Assembly (NCBI RefSeq): GCF_001413925.1
Contig: NZ_LBMJ01000001.1
Location: forward strand, 992,001 to 1,056,000
Source: Nonlabens sp. YIK11
GTDB taxonomy: Bacteria; Bacteroidota; Bacteroidia; Flavobacteriales; Flavobacteriaceae
DNA: 64,000 nt
Direction: 5' to 3'
Shown: in pieces, positions 8,417 through 17,622 of the stretch
How the letters are laid out: the number at the start of each line of letters is the position of its first letter
Position numbering within the stretch: the first letter of the stretch is position 1
Made by a program: the position numbers and the translations under genes
Notes under the pieces: generated by a model
Databases searched by the model: none
What the model saw: the letters and a program-made list of their open reading frames with translations, nothing else
What the model was told of the DNA's origin: nothing

Positions 8417-8546
8417 CGTTGTTGTATATGGTTTGTTGCGTGGTTTAAGCAACTAATTTAGTAAATAATTACCGACCAAGAAAGTCCGCGAGGACTTTCG
8501 CTAGTAGGCAAGAAGCTAGCAATAAATTATATACGGTGTTGTACAC
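8415..8546 (-). repeat. attC-like site of cassette C16
   Basis: Arms are GTTGTATATGG and ATATACGGTGTTG. The end GTTGTACACA differs from the cassette start GTTGGGCACA at two bases, so this cassette is the weakest end match in the array. Position 11 is G. Confidence 0.75.
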
Positions 8547-8551
8547 AGGCT

Positions 8552-9736
8552 TTATTTTGATTCTAATGTTATATTTTCTAATAACCTTTTTAATGTTTTA
8601 ACTCCAAGTCCAGGAATTTCTTTTAAATCATCTTCGGTTATCTTATTTTTTTTAACTCTTAATTTAATTATTTCTTTAGCGATATTTTTAGAAACATTTC
8701 CGACAACTACAATTTCATCTAATGTTGCAGAATATATACTTGGCTTTTTATCTAAAAATTTATCCTTGTCAAGAAAATCAAGTAAGTCAGCACAAACTAA
8801 ATAAATATGCATTACAGTTTTAATTGCTTCAACTCTAGTTAAGCTTGAATGTACACCCTTATTTGTTAGTTTGAATGTACTTTGTAGGTATAGACCAAGA
8901 AAGTCAACGTGTTTTTTTGCTAAATCTTTATTAGATTTACTGACTATATTTTCGTCCATATAAGCCCAAAGACGATTTATATAATTTTCTTTGGATAAAC
9001 TTCTTCCATTTATTTTTTCTTCAGTTGGTGGATATAAATTATCTGCTAATTTTTCAAAGAATCGCCTACAACTTGTTAAACCTTGAGACCATTCTTCTTC
9101 ACTATTTGACGAAACTGATTTAAATGCTAAAAGTAGTTGTTCTGCTAATTCAGGGTCGATTTCAAAAAGTACATCTTCTACTTGATTTTTAAGAATCTCA
9201 AAATTTGATTCAGGTAAATGTTCGTAAGCGTATTTTTTATGATAAAAGGAAGCTTTTTTATATGCTAATGATTTTACGACAGAAAGTGTTTGAGATAAAT
9301 TTGCAGTATAGTAAGTTCCATCATTTCCCCTTTTCGTTTTTACATAGTCTTTGTATTTATCTTCTATGTATCCAATATTAGAAAAACTTCCACCAGCATC
9401 AGTCGCTTTTGCAGTTAATTCTTCATTTGTAATATCTATTCCTACATCAATTCCTAATTCTTTTACTGTTTTAGTAATTGCTTTAAGTTTTTCCTTAGTT
9501 TTTTTATTGTTTTCATTTTCATTTTCAATAAATGCAGATATAAGTTCTTTGAGACTTGTAGTATAAATAGTGTTACCTAATTGAATTTCAGTCCAAATTA
9601 TAAGTTTTTTTTCATTAAGTAATTTTCCAATTCTATTTAACTTTTGGATACAGCTAAAAAGAGAAAATTTTGGATTTTCAAGATTCTCGATTACTTCTTC
9701 TAATAAAAATAGACCTTTTTCTTTTTTCGAACTCAT
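8552..9736 (-). CDS. AbiTii-like protein with C-terminal HhH motif (cassette C16)
   Basis: A 394-residue soluble protein. The first 60 residues (EEVIENLENPKFSLFS, then a Lys/Leu helix and an IWTEIQLG motif) resemble the AbiTii N-terminal domain seen in putative abortive-infection proteins. The middle contains CRRFFEKLADNLYPP (about 225-240), a signature common in the same group. The last 40 residues carry a helix-hairpin-helix, EIPGLGVKTLKRLL, which can bind DNA. It may be a phage-defence cargo, by family resemblance only. The ATG at 9736 follows a cassette start GTTGGGC. Confidence 0.6.
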   Translation of the reverse strand: MSSKKEKGLFLLEEVIENLENPKFSLFSCIQKLNRIGKLLNEKKLIIWTEIQLGNTIYTTSLKELISAFIENENENNKKTKEKLKAITKTVKELGIDVGIDITNEELTAKATDAGGSFSNIGYIEDKYKDYVKTKRGNDGTYYTANLSQTLSVVKSLAYKKASFYHKKYAYEHLPESNFEILKNQVEDVLFEIDPELAEQLLLAFKSVSSNSEEEWSQGLTSCRRFFEKLADNLYPPTEEKINGRSLSKENYINRLWAYMDENIVSKSNKDLAKKHVDFLGLYLQSTFKLTNKGVHSSLTRVEAIKTVMHIYLVCADLLDFLDKDKFLDKKPSIYSATLDEIVVVGNVSKNIAKEIIKLRVKKNKITEDDLKEIPGLGVKTLKRLLENITLESK

Positions 9737-9758
9737 ATCTTTTTCAGCTTGTGCCCAA

Positions 9759-10142
9759 CGGCAAAGGTATAATGCGTGTGAGGCGTTCCCTCACGTTTGG
9801 CTGTTACTTTGCTATTCATTGGTTTTGATGGATGAAGATAGTTAATGTTGTTGAATAGAAGCCTCGCGTGGAGCATTTGGAACGCCTTATGCGCTTTATG
9901 CTATGTTCGTGAAAGTTGCTGGAGGAAGCGTAGCCTTGCTAGGTATACACTTACCTATTGATCAAGGCGTTTCACACCTTTGCCGTTCAGGCCAATTGAG
10001 TAGATTGGGAGTCTTGAAATTTTGAAGATCTTAAGGCTGATTAGTAGTTTTAGCTATACTAACATTCGAATTGATGTGTGCTCAAGCCTTAAAAATCAAA
10101 ATTTCATAGCGGAGAGCTACGGCCGCAGGCAATTGGCCTGAA
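9759..10142 (-). repeat. gene-less cassette S9
   Basis: A 384-bp copy with matching GTTCAGGCCAATTG ends (minus strand 10143 and plus strand 9985). Its body is a mosaic: it has the GATTAGTAGTTTTAGC segment of S1-S5 but the attC resembles the distal copies. Confidence 0.85.
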
Positions 10143-10271
10143 CGGTCTCGTATAACCATCAGTTACGGGATTAAAGTTAATGATTTTCGGTTAAGAACTG
10201 GCGTTAGCAATTCCGAGTGGATTCGGACGTAGTCGAATCCGCCGCAATTGCGGTTATACATTGTTGTGTGC
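10141..10271 (-). repeat. attC-like site of cassette C15
   Basis: TATAACCG-arm type with the central hairpin ATTCGGACGTAGTCGAAT. The end GTTGTGTGC matches the start GTTCTGTGC in 8 of 9 bases. Confidence 0.8.
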
Positions 10272-10817
10272 TGGCTTTTTTCTCATCAAACTTTTAATTC
10301 GATTCGGATACTTATGGTTTAGGTAAACTCCAATTCCAAAAAATCCCATTATTAACAAAAAAGGAAAGAGAAATCTTAATTCAGATTTCACGTCATTCAT
10401 ATCATAGAGTATATTGTTTTCTCCAGTTGCAATTTGAAATACTTCAGGTTCCATTTCAGATTGTTCACTTTCCTTAATCCAAACAATTGCTTTTCCAGAT
10501 TTTTTTAATTCTCTCTCAATTAGCTCATACTTTTCATTATTCCAACTCTGTTCAATGTTTTTAGCTAATTTATAGTTTCGAGTATCATTTTTAAGATTTA
10601 ATATTAGTTCCGACTTCACGCTTTTATGACCTTTAGAACTAACTCTTGTGTAAAATGCTTTTACATTCTCTACTTCTCCACGTTTTTCAATTAGAGACTT
10701 TTCTGTTGTGAATAGGGTAGGCGCAAAAAAATAAAATGCACAACCAATACAAGCAATTCCGAACCAAAGTAATTGTCCAGCGTAATAATCTTTCCTCCAT
10801 TTCTTTTTGCTGTTCAT
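10254..10817 (-). CDS. membrane protein with two terminal TM segments (cassette C15)
   Basis: A 187-residue protein starting MNSKKKWRKDYY at ATG 10817. A GTG 18 bases upstream is in frame but less likely. One membrane segment lies at about 16-36 and another at about 152-170, framing a soluble middle domain of about 110 residues that probably faces the periplasm. The C-terminal HNNV and the stop are encoded by the attC-like site. It resembles DUF3592-type topology, but I cannot assign it. Confidence 0.6.
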   Translation of the reverse strand: MNSKKKWRKDYYAGQLLWFGIACIGCAFYFFAPTLFTTEKSLIEKRGEVENVKAFYTRVSSKGHKSVKSELILNLKNDTRNYKLAKNIEQSWNNEKYELIERELKKSGKAIVWIKESEQSEMEPEVFQIATGENNILYDMNDVKSELRFLFPFLLIMGFFGIGVYLNHKYPNRIKSLMRKKPAHNNV

Positions 10818-10837
10818 TTGTTTTTCAGCTTGCACAG

Positions 10838-10966
10838 AACGTCTCGGCTATGAGCAGTTGCGTGGTTTAGCGTTAAACTTAGCAAGTACACACCATACTG
10901 AAAATCCGCAAGGATTTTCAGAAGTAGGCGAAAACCAGCAATTACTTATAGCCATTGTTGGCATTA
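10838..10966 (-). repeat. attC-like site of cassette C14
   Basis: GGCTAT-arm type. The end GTTGGCATTA at 10957-10966 equals the cassette start at 11709, with G against A at position 11. Confidence 0.8.
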
Positions 10967-11694
10967 GTTTTTATTTCGTTAAATATTCCGTTTTTTTCAT
11001 TATAATCATTTGTCTTTAACTTTTTGGTTGGGTAAAACCAAACCGTTTTAATTTCAATTCGAGGTAGATTTTCAGTTATAGTTCCGTCTGAATTGTGATA
11101 TTTAAGATCCATTCCTTTTTCGAGGAAGTGGTGTTCAATTTTTTGGATTGAATCTTTAATCGATAGAATTTTAAAATCACCTAAATTATAAGTTTCAATT
11201 TCGTTAATTGGTTTAGGTCCAAATTTGTGCTTTAGTCCGAAAAATGTAATTTTATTTTGGTTAATTTTCAATGAGTCAAAATATTTTTCTTGTAGTCTTC
11301 CAGCATTTATTCTGTCATTTTCGACAACTTTTAAAGTCAAATCATATGCTTTCTCGTAATATACTTTTTTTAAAGTATCTTTTGGTTGTTCAAAATCTTT
11401 TGGATTATTGAATCGATAAATTTCTAATGTGTCTTCAGAAATCCATTGTTTTATTCTTCCATTTATTTCGATTCCGTTTTTTTCAGAAAACTCTTTATTA
11501 ATTGGCAATAATCTTGTTCCTGTTATATCGCTGCTGAAAGCCATTAATCCAGGTCTGCTATATTGATAAATAGCATATTTTTCATTCAAGCTTTTTTGTT
11601 TGTAAACGTAGCTATATTCAGTCATTTCTACATTTTACAAACAAGAAGTAAGGACTATCATTATAAATAATATGATTAATTCCGGGTGTTTCAT
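10942..11694 (-). pseudogene. lipoprotein gene split by a nonsense codon (cassette C14)
   Basis: From ATG 11694 the frame reads a lipoprotein signal peptide (MKHPELIILF, then a lipobox LTSC at residues 16-18 to 19), one Leu, and then TAA at 11637-11635. The same frame reopens at once and continues from ATG 11625 for 227 residues to a stop inside the attC-like site (tail NNGYK). Without the stop, this would be a lipoprotein of about 250 residues. As it stands, only a signal-less product from 11625 could be made. The mature part is beta-rich and unassigned. Confidence 0.65.
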
Positions 11695-11706
11695 CAAATT
11701 AATGCC

Positions 11707-11835
11707 AACGTTTAGTATAACCGCAGTTAAGGGATTAAATTTAATGTTTTACGGATAAGCACCTACGGTAGCAATTACGCGTGGATTCGGACGTAGTCGA
11801 ATCCGCCGTAATTGCGGTTATATAATGTTGTAAGC
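11707..11835 (-). repeat. attC-like site of cassette C13
   Basis: TATAACCG-arm type. The end GTTGTAAGC at 11827-11835 equals the cassette start at 12366, with G at position 11. Confidence 0.8.
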
Positions 11836-11849
11836 TGGCTTTTTTATTT

Positions 11850-12341
11850 TTAAAATTTCCACCAAGGTTTTTTCGGTTCCATTGGTTTTACTTCACTTTC
11901 TATTTTCCAAAACTCTCCGTCACACTTTTCATCCGCTTTATTGTTTGTCACGCTTACTCCATAAGGATAAATCCCGTCCTCAAGTCCGTTTTGAATCCTT
12001 TTCATTAATTTTTGAATTGGCCAACATTGAGTTCCGTCTGATAAATTTACTTCGATATTCACTTCTCCGTGAGGGTCATTGTCATCAGTAATCCATTTCG
12101 AATCAGGAACATTTTTTATTAAAGTTTCTCCAATATATGAGCCAATCGAAAAAATCTTTCCGCCATAACCTTTGGCAAGTCGACCACCTTTTATCGGTTG
12201 TCCGTCTTTAGTGTATTTTTGGATAAATCGGTCAATTTCAATTAAACTTCCCATTGAATAATCAAGTTCAATTCCATCCGATTTGAACGCTTTAACCGTC
12301 CAATCGGATTGCTTTTTTATATCGTCTAATAATGTTGCCAT
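11850..12341 (-). CDS. cytosolic protein of unknown function (cassette C13)
   Basis: A 163-residue soluble protein. The N-terminal helix (MATLLDDIKKQ) is followed by a Gly-rich segment around residues 48-70 (GGRLAKGYGGKIFSIGSYIGE) and a basic, Trp-rich tail PKKPWWKF. No signal or membrane segment is visible. The ATG at 12341 lies 25 bases from the cassette start, with S8 directly upstream. No family is recognised. Confidence 0.6.
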   Translation of the reverse strand: MATLLDDIKKQSDWTVKAFKSDGIELDYSMGSLIEIDRFIQKYTKDGQPIKGGRLAKGYGGKIFSIGSYIGETLIKNVPDSKWITDDNDPHGEVNIEVNLSDGTQCWPIQKLMKRIQNGLEDGIYPYGVSVTNNKADEKCDGEFWKIESEVKPMEPKKPWWKF

Positions 12342-12365
12342 TCTGTTTTTATAGCTTGCTTACAA

Positions 12366-12748
12366 CGGCAAAGGTATAATGCGTGTGAGGCGTTCCCTCA
12401 CGTTTGGCTGTTACCTTGTCTTTGTTTGGTTTTGATGGATGAATATAGTTAATGTTGTTGAATAGAAGCCTCGCGTGGAGCATTTGGAACGCCTTATGCG
12501 CTTTATGCTATGTTTGTGCCAGTTGTTGGAGGAAGCGTAGCCTTGCCAAGTATACCTTTACCTATTGATCAAGGCGTTTCACACCTTTGCCGTTCAGGCC
12601 AATTGAGTAGGTTGGGAGTCTTGAAATTTTGTGGTCTTGTGACTGATTGAATATCTTGATAATGCAGGCACTCAAATGTTTTGTGATTCGAAGCCTTAAA
12701 ATCAAAATTTCATAGCGGAGAGCTACGGCCGCAGGCAATTGGCCTGAA
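12366..12748 (-). repeat. gene-less cassette S8
   Basis: A 383-bp copy with matching GTTCAGGCCAATTG ends (12749 and 12592). It is intermediate in sequence between S9 and S7. Confidence 0.85.
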
Positions 12749-12879
12749 CGGTCTCGTATAAGAATAGTTGCGGGTTTACGTGCGAGGATTTTCCGCAGGA
12801 AAATCAGACGTAGTAAACTTGCAACTACCTTTGGTTAAGCCCAAAACTGAGCAATTATTTTTATACATTGTTGTGCCTA
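12747..12879 (-). repeat. attC-like site of cassette C12
   Basis: Same arm type as C18 (CGTATAAGAATAG). The end GTTGTGCCTA at 12870-12879 equals the cassette start at 13377, with G against A at position 11. Confidence 0.8.
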
Positions 12880-13359
12880 GTTGTTTTTTAATTCAGCTCG
12901 ATGTTTGTCCGATAGACAAGGTTCTGCGAATTCAATAATTCCGTCATTTTCATACTCGTCTAATATTTTTCTTATTCCCGAATAATTAACTTTTTTTACA
13001 ATTTCCATTGAAAAGTAAATGTCATTAAGTCCTTCACTTTCACAATCCAATTCTTTAAATCGGTTTCTAATAATTTCTTTGTCAAATCCTTTTTTGGTTA
13101 TGATTACTAAAACTATAGAATTTCCAGAATGTTTGGTTGTTTTTTTATAAGTCAGCATTTTTTCCGATTCGTCAAATTCCGCGTAAAATTCGTCATCGGT
13201 TGCGATTTGTGGTCCGTAGAAAGGAATATTGTCCAATTTATAAATTCCGTTATCCTTGTCAATTATTTCTGCCCACATAGTTTCTACAGTCAGTTCATCA
13301 AGAACATTGCTGTGATATTTGAATAAAATTTTCTCGTATTTTTCTTTAGTTTCTGTCAT
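12877..13359 (-). CDS. cytosolic protein of unknown function (cassette C12)
   Basis: A 160-residue acidic soluble protein starting MTETKEKYEK at ATG 13359. A GTG 15 bases upstream is in frame but lies in the terminal repeat. The stop TAG is formed by the attC end itself. It has alternating short strands and helices with no signal peptide and no recognised family. Confidence 0.6.
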   Translation of the reverse strand: MTETKEKYEKILFKYHSNVLDELTVETMWAEIIDKDNGIYKLDNIPFYGPQIATDDEFYAEFDESEKMLTYKKTTKHSGNSIVLVIITKKGFDKEIIRNRFKELDCESEGLNDIYFSMEIVKKVNYSGIRKILDEYENDGIIEFAEPCLSDKHRAELKNN

Positions 13360-13374
13360 TCTGCAATTAGGCAC

Positions 13375-13505
13375 AACGGTCTCGTATAACCGTCAGTTAC
13401 GGGTTAACGTGCGTTAATTTTCCGTATGATACCGATCTAAGCAATTCCGAGTGGATTCGGACGTAGTCGAATCCGCCGTAATTACGGTTATACACTGTTA
13501 CCTGC
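13375..13505 (-). repeat. attC-like site of cassette C11
   Basis: TATAACCG-arm type. The end GTTACCTGC at 13497-13505 equals the cassette start at 14024, with G at position 11. Confidence 0.8.
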
Positions 13506-13507
13506 TG

Positions 13508-14011
13508 TTATTTTTTTACTTTTTTGCCATTCCGATATTCAATTCGTAATTCAGTTCCATCATCTTTCAGGCAGTATTCAGTTCCGTGCTTTTTATTTTT
13601 TTGATATTCACAACGATAAATCAGTTTGTCATTTTCGTACTGCTCGATTAGAGTCTTTTTTCCGTTTTTATTGTAGTGCTTAAATTCAGTTGTTGGTTTG
13701 TTCAGTCCGTAATTCGTTTCCTTGCGTTTTGTTTGAGTTTCCCAATAATATTCAGTTTCACTTGCAGGTGTTGGCTTTTCAGTTCCGTTGTAATAGGTAA
13801 TAGATTTAGTCAATTTTCCATTCTCAAAATATTCTTCATAGACTAAATGTTCATTTTTCCGAACGTGTTGAGCTTGTCCAGAAAACAATTTATCGTCCGC
13901 AACTTTGTAAGTCAAATCATTTTCAACATATAAGTCTTTCATTCCGACTATTTCTTGAGCAGAAAGTTGGTTTAAAAAACAAATAATAATGATAAGCAGA
14001 ATGTTTTTCAT
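13508..14011 (-). CDS. exported YwqK/MORN-variant repeat protein (cassette C11)
   Basis: A 167-residue protein with a signal peptide (MKNILLIIIICFLNQLSAQ). The mature part has repeated Tyr/Gly motifs such as YEEYFENGKL, FKHYNKNGKK and EYQKNKKHGTEY, typical of the YwqK-like MORN-variant family often annotated as an antitoxin component. The start is the ATG at 14011, because the frame upstream is attC of S7. It is probably periplasmic or outer-membrane associated. Confidence 0.7.
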   Translation of the reverse strand: MKNILLIIIICFLNQLSAQEIVGMKDLYVENDLTYKVADDKLFSGQAQHVRKNEHLVYEEYFENGKLTKSITYYNGTEKPTPASETEYYWETQTKRKETNYGLNKPTTEFKHYNKNGKKTLIEQYENDKLIYRCEYQKNKKHGTEYCLKDDGTELRIEYRNGKKVKK

Positions 14012-14023
14012 AATTGCAGGTAA

Positions 14024-14407
14024 CGGCAAAGGTATAATGCGTGTGAGGCGTTCCCTCACGTTTGGCTGTTACTTTGCTATTGATTGGTTTTGATGGATGA
14101 AGATAGTTAATGTTGTTGAATAGAAGCCTCGCGTGGAGCATTTGGAACGCCTTATGCGCTTTATGCTATGTTCGTGCCAGTTGTTGGAGGAAGCGAGATC
14201 CTAGCTAGGTACCGACCTACTTTTCGATCAAGGCGTTTCACACCTTTGCCGTTCAGGCCAATTGAGTAGATTGGGAGTCTTGAAATTTTGTGGTCCTGTG
14301 ACTGGTTGAAGATCTTGATAATGCAGGCAGTCAAATGTTTTGTGATTCGAAGCCTTAGCTTCAAAATTTCATAGCGGAGAGCTACGGCCGCAGGCAATTG
14401 GCCTGAA
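14024..14407 (-). repeat. gene-less cassette S7
   Basis: A 384-bp copy with matching GTTCAGGCCAATTG ends (14408 and 14251). Confidence 0.85.
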
Positions 14408-14535
14408 CGGTTTTGGCTATGAGTAGTTGCGTGGGTTAGCACTTAACTTTGCAAGTACGTACCAAACTGAAAATCCGCGAGGATTTTCAGAAGTAGGCGA
14501 GAACGAGCAATTACTTATAGCCATTGTTGTAAGCT
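14406..14535 (-). repeat. attC-like site of cassette C10
   Basis: GGCTAT-arm type with the central hairpin AAAATCCGCGAGGATTTT. The end GTTGTAAGC at 14526-14534 equals the cassette start at 15131. Cassette C13 uses the same nine bases. Confidence 0.8.
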
Positions 14536-14543
14536 GGCTTTTT

Positions 14544-15104
14544 TTATTCATAATATTTTTCCAATGCTCGGTCAAAGTCAATCAAGTCGAGCCATTTTAA
14601 TTTATCTAAATCCACAATTTCGTCTGTCCGTTTTTCTCTGTTCAGATATTCTAAATCTCTCGGATGAATCTCAATTAATTTTGCTTTATTTTTTTCAGTT
14701 TCCTCAAGTCCGTAATAAATTGATGTTGGGTCAAAATCAAAGAATGCAAATTTTCTATTTTTCAGATTAATGATAACAAAAGGAAAACCACCTTTCGGAT
14801 TATTCGGATTGTGGGCAGGTTTTCTACAAACTATACATTCCGACTTTTCAAGGAAGTCAAACGTTTTGTCGTTTTGAAAATATATCCAAGTTCGGCTTGA
14901 ATTCAGTTCAAGTTTCGGATTGTCAGAGTTTGAGTAAATTCCAATTAGTCCAGCATAAGCTCCCATTCTCCATTCTTCAATATTGTAAACTATAATTCCG
15001 TATTCATTATTTGGCGATGAAACGAAATAATCTTCAGTCCAACCTTCCGATTTGTAGTCAATCAGTTTTTCTTTGTTAATATTCCAACTCAAAATTTCGT
15101 TCAT
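14544..15104 (-). CDS. cytosolic protein of unknown function (cassette C10)
   Basis: A 186-residue soluble protein with a Cys pair CIVCRKPAHNPNNPKGG around residues 91-107, rich in aromatic residues and with a largely beta N-terminal half. The Cys and His residues could bind a metal, but the motif is incomplete. No signal peptide or membrane segment is present. The ATG at 15104 is 27 bases inside the cassette. Confidence 0.6.
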   Translation of the reverse strand: MNEILSWNINKEKLIDYKSEGWTEDYFVSSPNNEYGIIVYNIEEWRMGAYAGLIGIYSNSDNPKLELNSSRTWIYFQNDKTFDFLEKSECIVCRKPAHNPNNPKGGFPFVIINLKNRKFAFFDFDPTSIYYGLEETEKNKAKLIEIHPRDLEYLNREKRTDEIVDLDKLKWLDLIDFDRALEKYYE

Positions 15105-15128
15105 TTTCGGTTTTTACAGCTTGCTTAC

Positions 15129-15326
15129 AACGGCTCCGTATATGAAAAGTGGCGCTGAAAATAAGCGGTTTCTTTTCGGATTAACACAAGCCGAATTTTT
15201 AAATTTTACTATTTATCTTTTTTATTGGAAATCGTCAAATTTAAAAATTTGGCGACTTTCCAAAAATGCCCAAACCTTAGTGATAGCAATGACTTGCGCT
15301 ATTTTTTATATACATTGTTGCCCACA
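15129..15326 (-). repeat. attC-like site of cassette C9
   Basis: This site of about 198 bp has arms CCGTATATGAAAAGTGGCGC and TGCGCTATTTTTTATATAC and an inner stem of AAATTTTTAAATTT type. The end GTTGCCCACA equals the cassette start at 15802. The site is closely related to that of C2. Confidence 0.8.
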
Positions 15327-15328
15327 GT

Positions 15329-15772
15329 TTATTTATTCGTAATCAATTCGTTTAGCTCTTTTCCCACTTTGCTTTTGAAAGGGAAACTCAATATAATCAT
15401 TACATTTCCTTTAGTAATTATTTGTTCGGGATGAGCTTTATTCGGTTTTTTTCCGCCCCAGAGTAGACTTTCGATAAATCCTTTTCCGTTTTCGGCGTCT
15501 TTGTCAAATTCGAAATATAATATAGAACCTTTTTTTCCATCGTATTCAAAAGTTTGAAATCTTTTATCTATAGTTTCTCCAAGAATAAAACTATACATTT
15601 CGGGATTTTCGTAAAGCAATTTTGATTGCACTGCTTGGCATTCCAACTTCTCAGAAGTTTTATATTCTGCAGAAATTTCAGTCGTTTTAATTTTAAGAGA
15701 ATCAATTGCTTTTGATTGACTAAATCCAATATTGGAATAAATGAATAGAATTAAAATCAGTATTTTTTTCAT
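15329..15772 (-). CDS. exported protein of unknown function (cassette C9)
   Basis: A 147-residue protein with a signal peptide (MKKILILILFIYSNIGFSQS) and a small mature domain of about 127 residues that is mixed alpha/beta. It is likely periplasmic. The ATG at 15772 is 30 bases from the cassette start. No family is recognised. Confidence 0.6.
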   Translation of the reverse strand: MKKILILILFIYSNIGFSQSKAIDSLKIKTTEISAEYKTSEKLECQAVQSKLLYENPEMYSFILGETIDKRFQTFEYDGKKGSILYFEFDKDAENGKGFIESLLWGGKKPNKAHPEQIITKGNVMIILSFPFKSKVGKELNELITNK

Positions 15773-15801
15773 TTAGAGTATGTTTTTCAAATTGTGGGCA
15801 A

Positions 15802-16185
15802 CGGCAAAGGTATAATGCGTGTGAGGCGTTCCCTCACGTTTGGCTGTTACCTTGCTATTGATTGGTTTTGATTGATGAAGATAGTTATTGTTGATGAATT
15901 GAAGCCTCGCGTGGAGCATTTGGAACGCCTCGTGCGCTTTATGCTATGTTCGTGCCAGTTGGTGGAGGAAGCGAGCTCCTAGCCAGGTACCGACCTACTT
16001 TTCGACCAAGGCGTTTCACACCTTTGCCGTTCAGGCCAATTGAGTAGATCGGGAGTCTTGAAATTTTGTGGTACCGTGACTGGTTGAAGATCTTGAGAAT
16101 TTAGGCACTCAAATATTTTGTGATTCGAAGCCTTAGCTTCAAAATTTCATAGCGGAGAGCTACGGCCGCAGGCAATTGGCCTGAA
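15802..16185 (-). repeat. gene-less cassette S6
   Basis: A 384-bp copy with matching ends (16186 and 16029). Its body resembles the distal rather than the proximal group. Confidence 0.85.
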
Positions 16186-16315
16186 CGGTTTAGGCTATGC
16201 GCAGTTGCGTGTCTTAGCCTTGTCTTCCCAAATATACCCAAACCATAGAAAATTTCGCAGAAATTTTAGGGATGAGCAAGAACCGAGCAATTGCGTATAG
16301 CCAGTGTTCTACATC
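16184..16315 (-). repeat. attC-like site of cassette C8
   Basis: GGCTATGCGCAGTTGCG and CAATTGCGTATAGCC arms with the central hairpin AAATTTCGCAGAAATTT. The end GTTCTACATC equals the cassette start at 17000, with G against A at position 11. Confidence 0.8.
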
Positions 16316-16319
16316 GTAT

Positions 16320-16988
16320 TTATTCGATTAGCTTGTATTTGTAGCTATTAAGAACAAATACCCCATCGGTTTCGTTTTCTTTTAGAATATCAGCGATTAT
16401 AATCGGCTCTATGAGCACAGAAAGGCAAGGAGTTTCTATAGGTTTGCCACCATAATCGATAGTTGACAAATGGACTTGGATATTGCTGTTTGTATAAGGC
16501 TTAAACTTAAAAATTGATTTTCGAGAGCCAATATTATTAGAAATCTCTATTTCGTAAACCTTACTTGGTTTTTTAATTTTTACTTTTCCATCAAAATCAG
16601 TTTCCAACCTTTCAAGCGTTTTTAATTCTGCGTCACGAAGTATTACTTGGGCATCAAATTCTGGAAAGTCATCGAAATTACTTATTACTGTGATTTCTGG
16701 AAATTCATCTTGGTTAACACTTGAAACAACCTTGATATTTTTAGTTGCATAGCTAAACGGAAGCTTTAAGCTTTTCCGAAAGTTGAAGACAATTGATGTA
16801 TCCGTTGCATAGAAAGTTCCAGCAGATCTGAAGGACTCAGCGTTACTCTCTTCAACATACGTAAATTTTAAATTTTTTAAAATGAACTGTGATTTTCGTT
16901 TACCGTCGTCAAACTCATATATTTTCTTACTACAACCTATAATTAGAAGAGCTGTACATAATAAAATTGCTTTCGTGATTTTGGTCAT
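16320..16988 (-). CDS. lipoprotein of unknown function (cassette C8)
   Basis: A 222-residue protein with a lipoprotein signal (lipobox LIIGC, Cys19). The mature part includes a short carboxypeptidase-regulatory-like stretch around VILRDAELKTLERLETDFDGKV (about residues 112-133), as seen in small beta-sandwich domains of Bacteroidota surface proteins. It is probably anchored in the outer membrane or facing the periplasm. The function is unknown. Confidence 0.6.
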   Translation of the reverse strand: MTKITKAILLCTALLIIGCSKKIYEFDDGKRKSQFILKNLKFTYVEESNAESFRSAGTFYATDTSIVFNFRKSLKLPFSYATKNIKVVSSVNQDEFPEITVISNFDDFPEFDAQVILRDAELKTLERLETDFDGKVKIKKPSKVYEIEISNNIGSRKSIFKFKPYTNSNIQVHLSTIDYGGKPIETPCLSVLIEPIIIADILKENETDGVFVLNSYKYKLIE

Positions 16989-16997
16989 ATGATGTAG

Positions 16998-17127
16998 AAC
17001 GGTGCGTATAACCGCAGTTACGGGTTAATATGCATTAATTTTCGGTTAAGCACTGACGTTAGCAATTCAGAGTGGATTCGGACGTAGTCGAATCCGCCGT
17101 AATTGCGGTTATACATTGTTGTAACAC
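16998..17127 (-). repeat. attC-like site of cassette C7
   Basis: TATAACCG-arm type. The end GTTGTAACAC at 17118-17127 equals the cassette start at 17625. G replaces A at position 11, and the next four bases match again. Confidence 0.8.
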
Positions 17128-17132
17128 GTTTT

Positions 17133-17612
17133 TTATTCATTTAGTTTATCAATTATATATTCAGTCAGATAATCATCTTTTTTATCCAAAAATATGATTG
17201 TCGGTCCGAATACATTGTTAATTGCGAGAAGTCCATATTTCTCATTAAATAAAATCGGTCCAGTTGCGTCATCTGCATAATCTATTGTGTCATAATAGTC
17301 AAACTCCAATCCTTGAAGTTCATCATTTGTGAAAGGCTTTTTGTTAGTTTTTAGAAACTTGTCAAATCCAAAAAGAAGAGTGTCAGCATTAATTATTTTG
17401 CTTATCGCTATCGTTTTTGTTGTATCAATTTGATTTACGTATCTAAAATTCAGTGTATTTTTCGATTTTTTGAAAGTCAAATTAAACTTTTCATTTTTCG
17501 GTACTGCTCCAAAGAATATTGTTGCATTCATTTCAGATTTCCATTCAGAGTTGTTGTCAGAACATCCGAAACAAATAGTAAAAATCAATATGTAAGTTAA
17601 TAGGTTTCTCAA
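17133..17612 (-). CDS. lipoprotein of unknown function (cassette C7)
   Basis: A 159-residue protein with a lipoprotein signal (MRNLLTYILIFTICFGC, Cys17) and a small beta-rich mature domain. The start must be TTG at 17612, as no ATG lies between the cassette start and the signal peptide. The neighbouring cassettes C6 and C8 also carry lipoproteins. No family is recognised. Confidence 0.6.
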   Translation of the reverse strand: MRNLLTYILIFTICFGCSDNNSEWKSEMNATIFFGAVPKNEKFNLTFKKSKNTLNFRYVNQIDTTKTIAISKIINADTLLFGFDKFLKTNKKPFTNDELQGLEFDYYDTIDYADDATGPILFNEKYGLLAINNVFGPTIIFLDKKDDYLTEYIIDKLNE

Positions 17613-17622
17613 AATGTGTTAC

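Noticed and set aside
14161..14442. Minus-strand reading frames of 60-90 codons inside gene-less cassettes, with ALRYEILKLRLR-like sequence
   Set aside because: They are present only in some copies, broken in S1-S5, and run across core sites. They have no start signal and no protein-like conservation.
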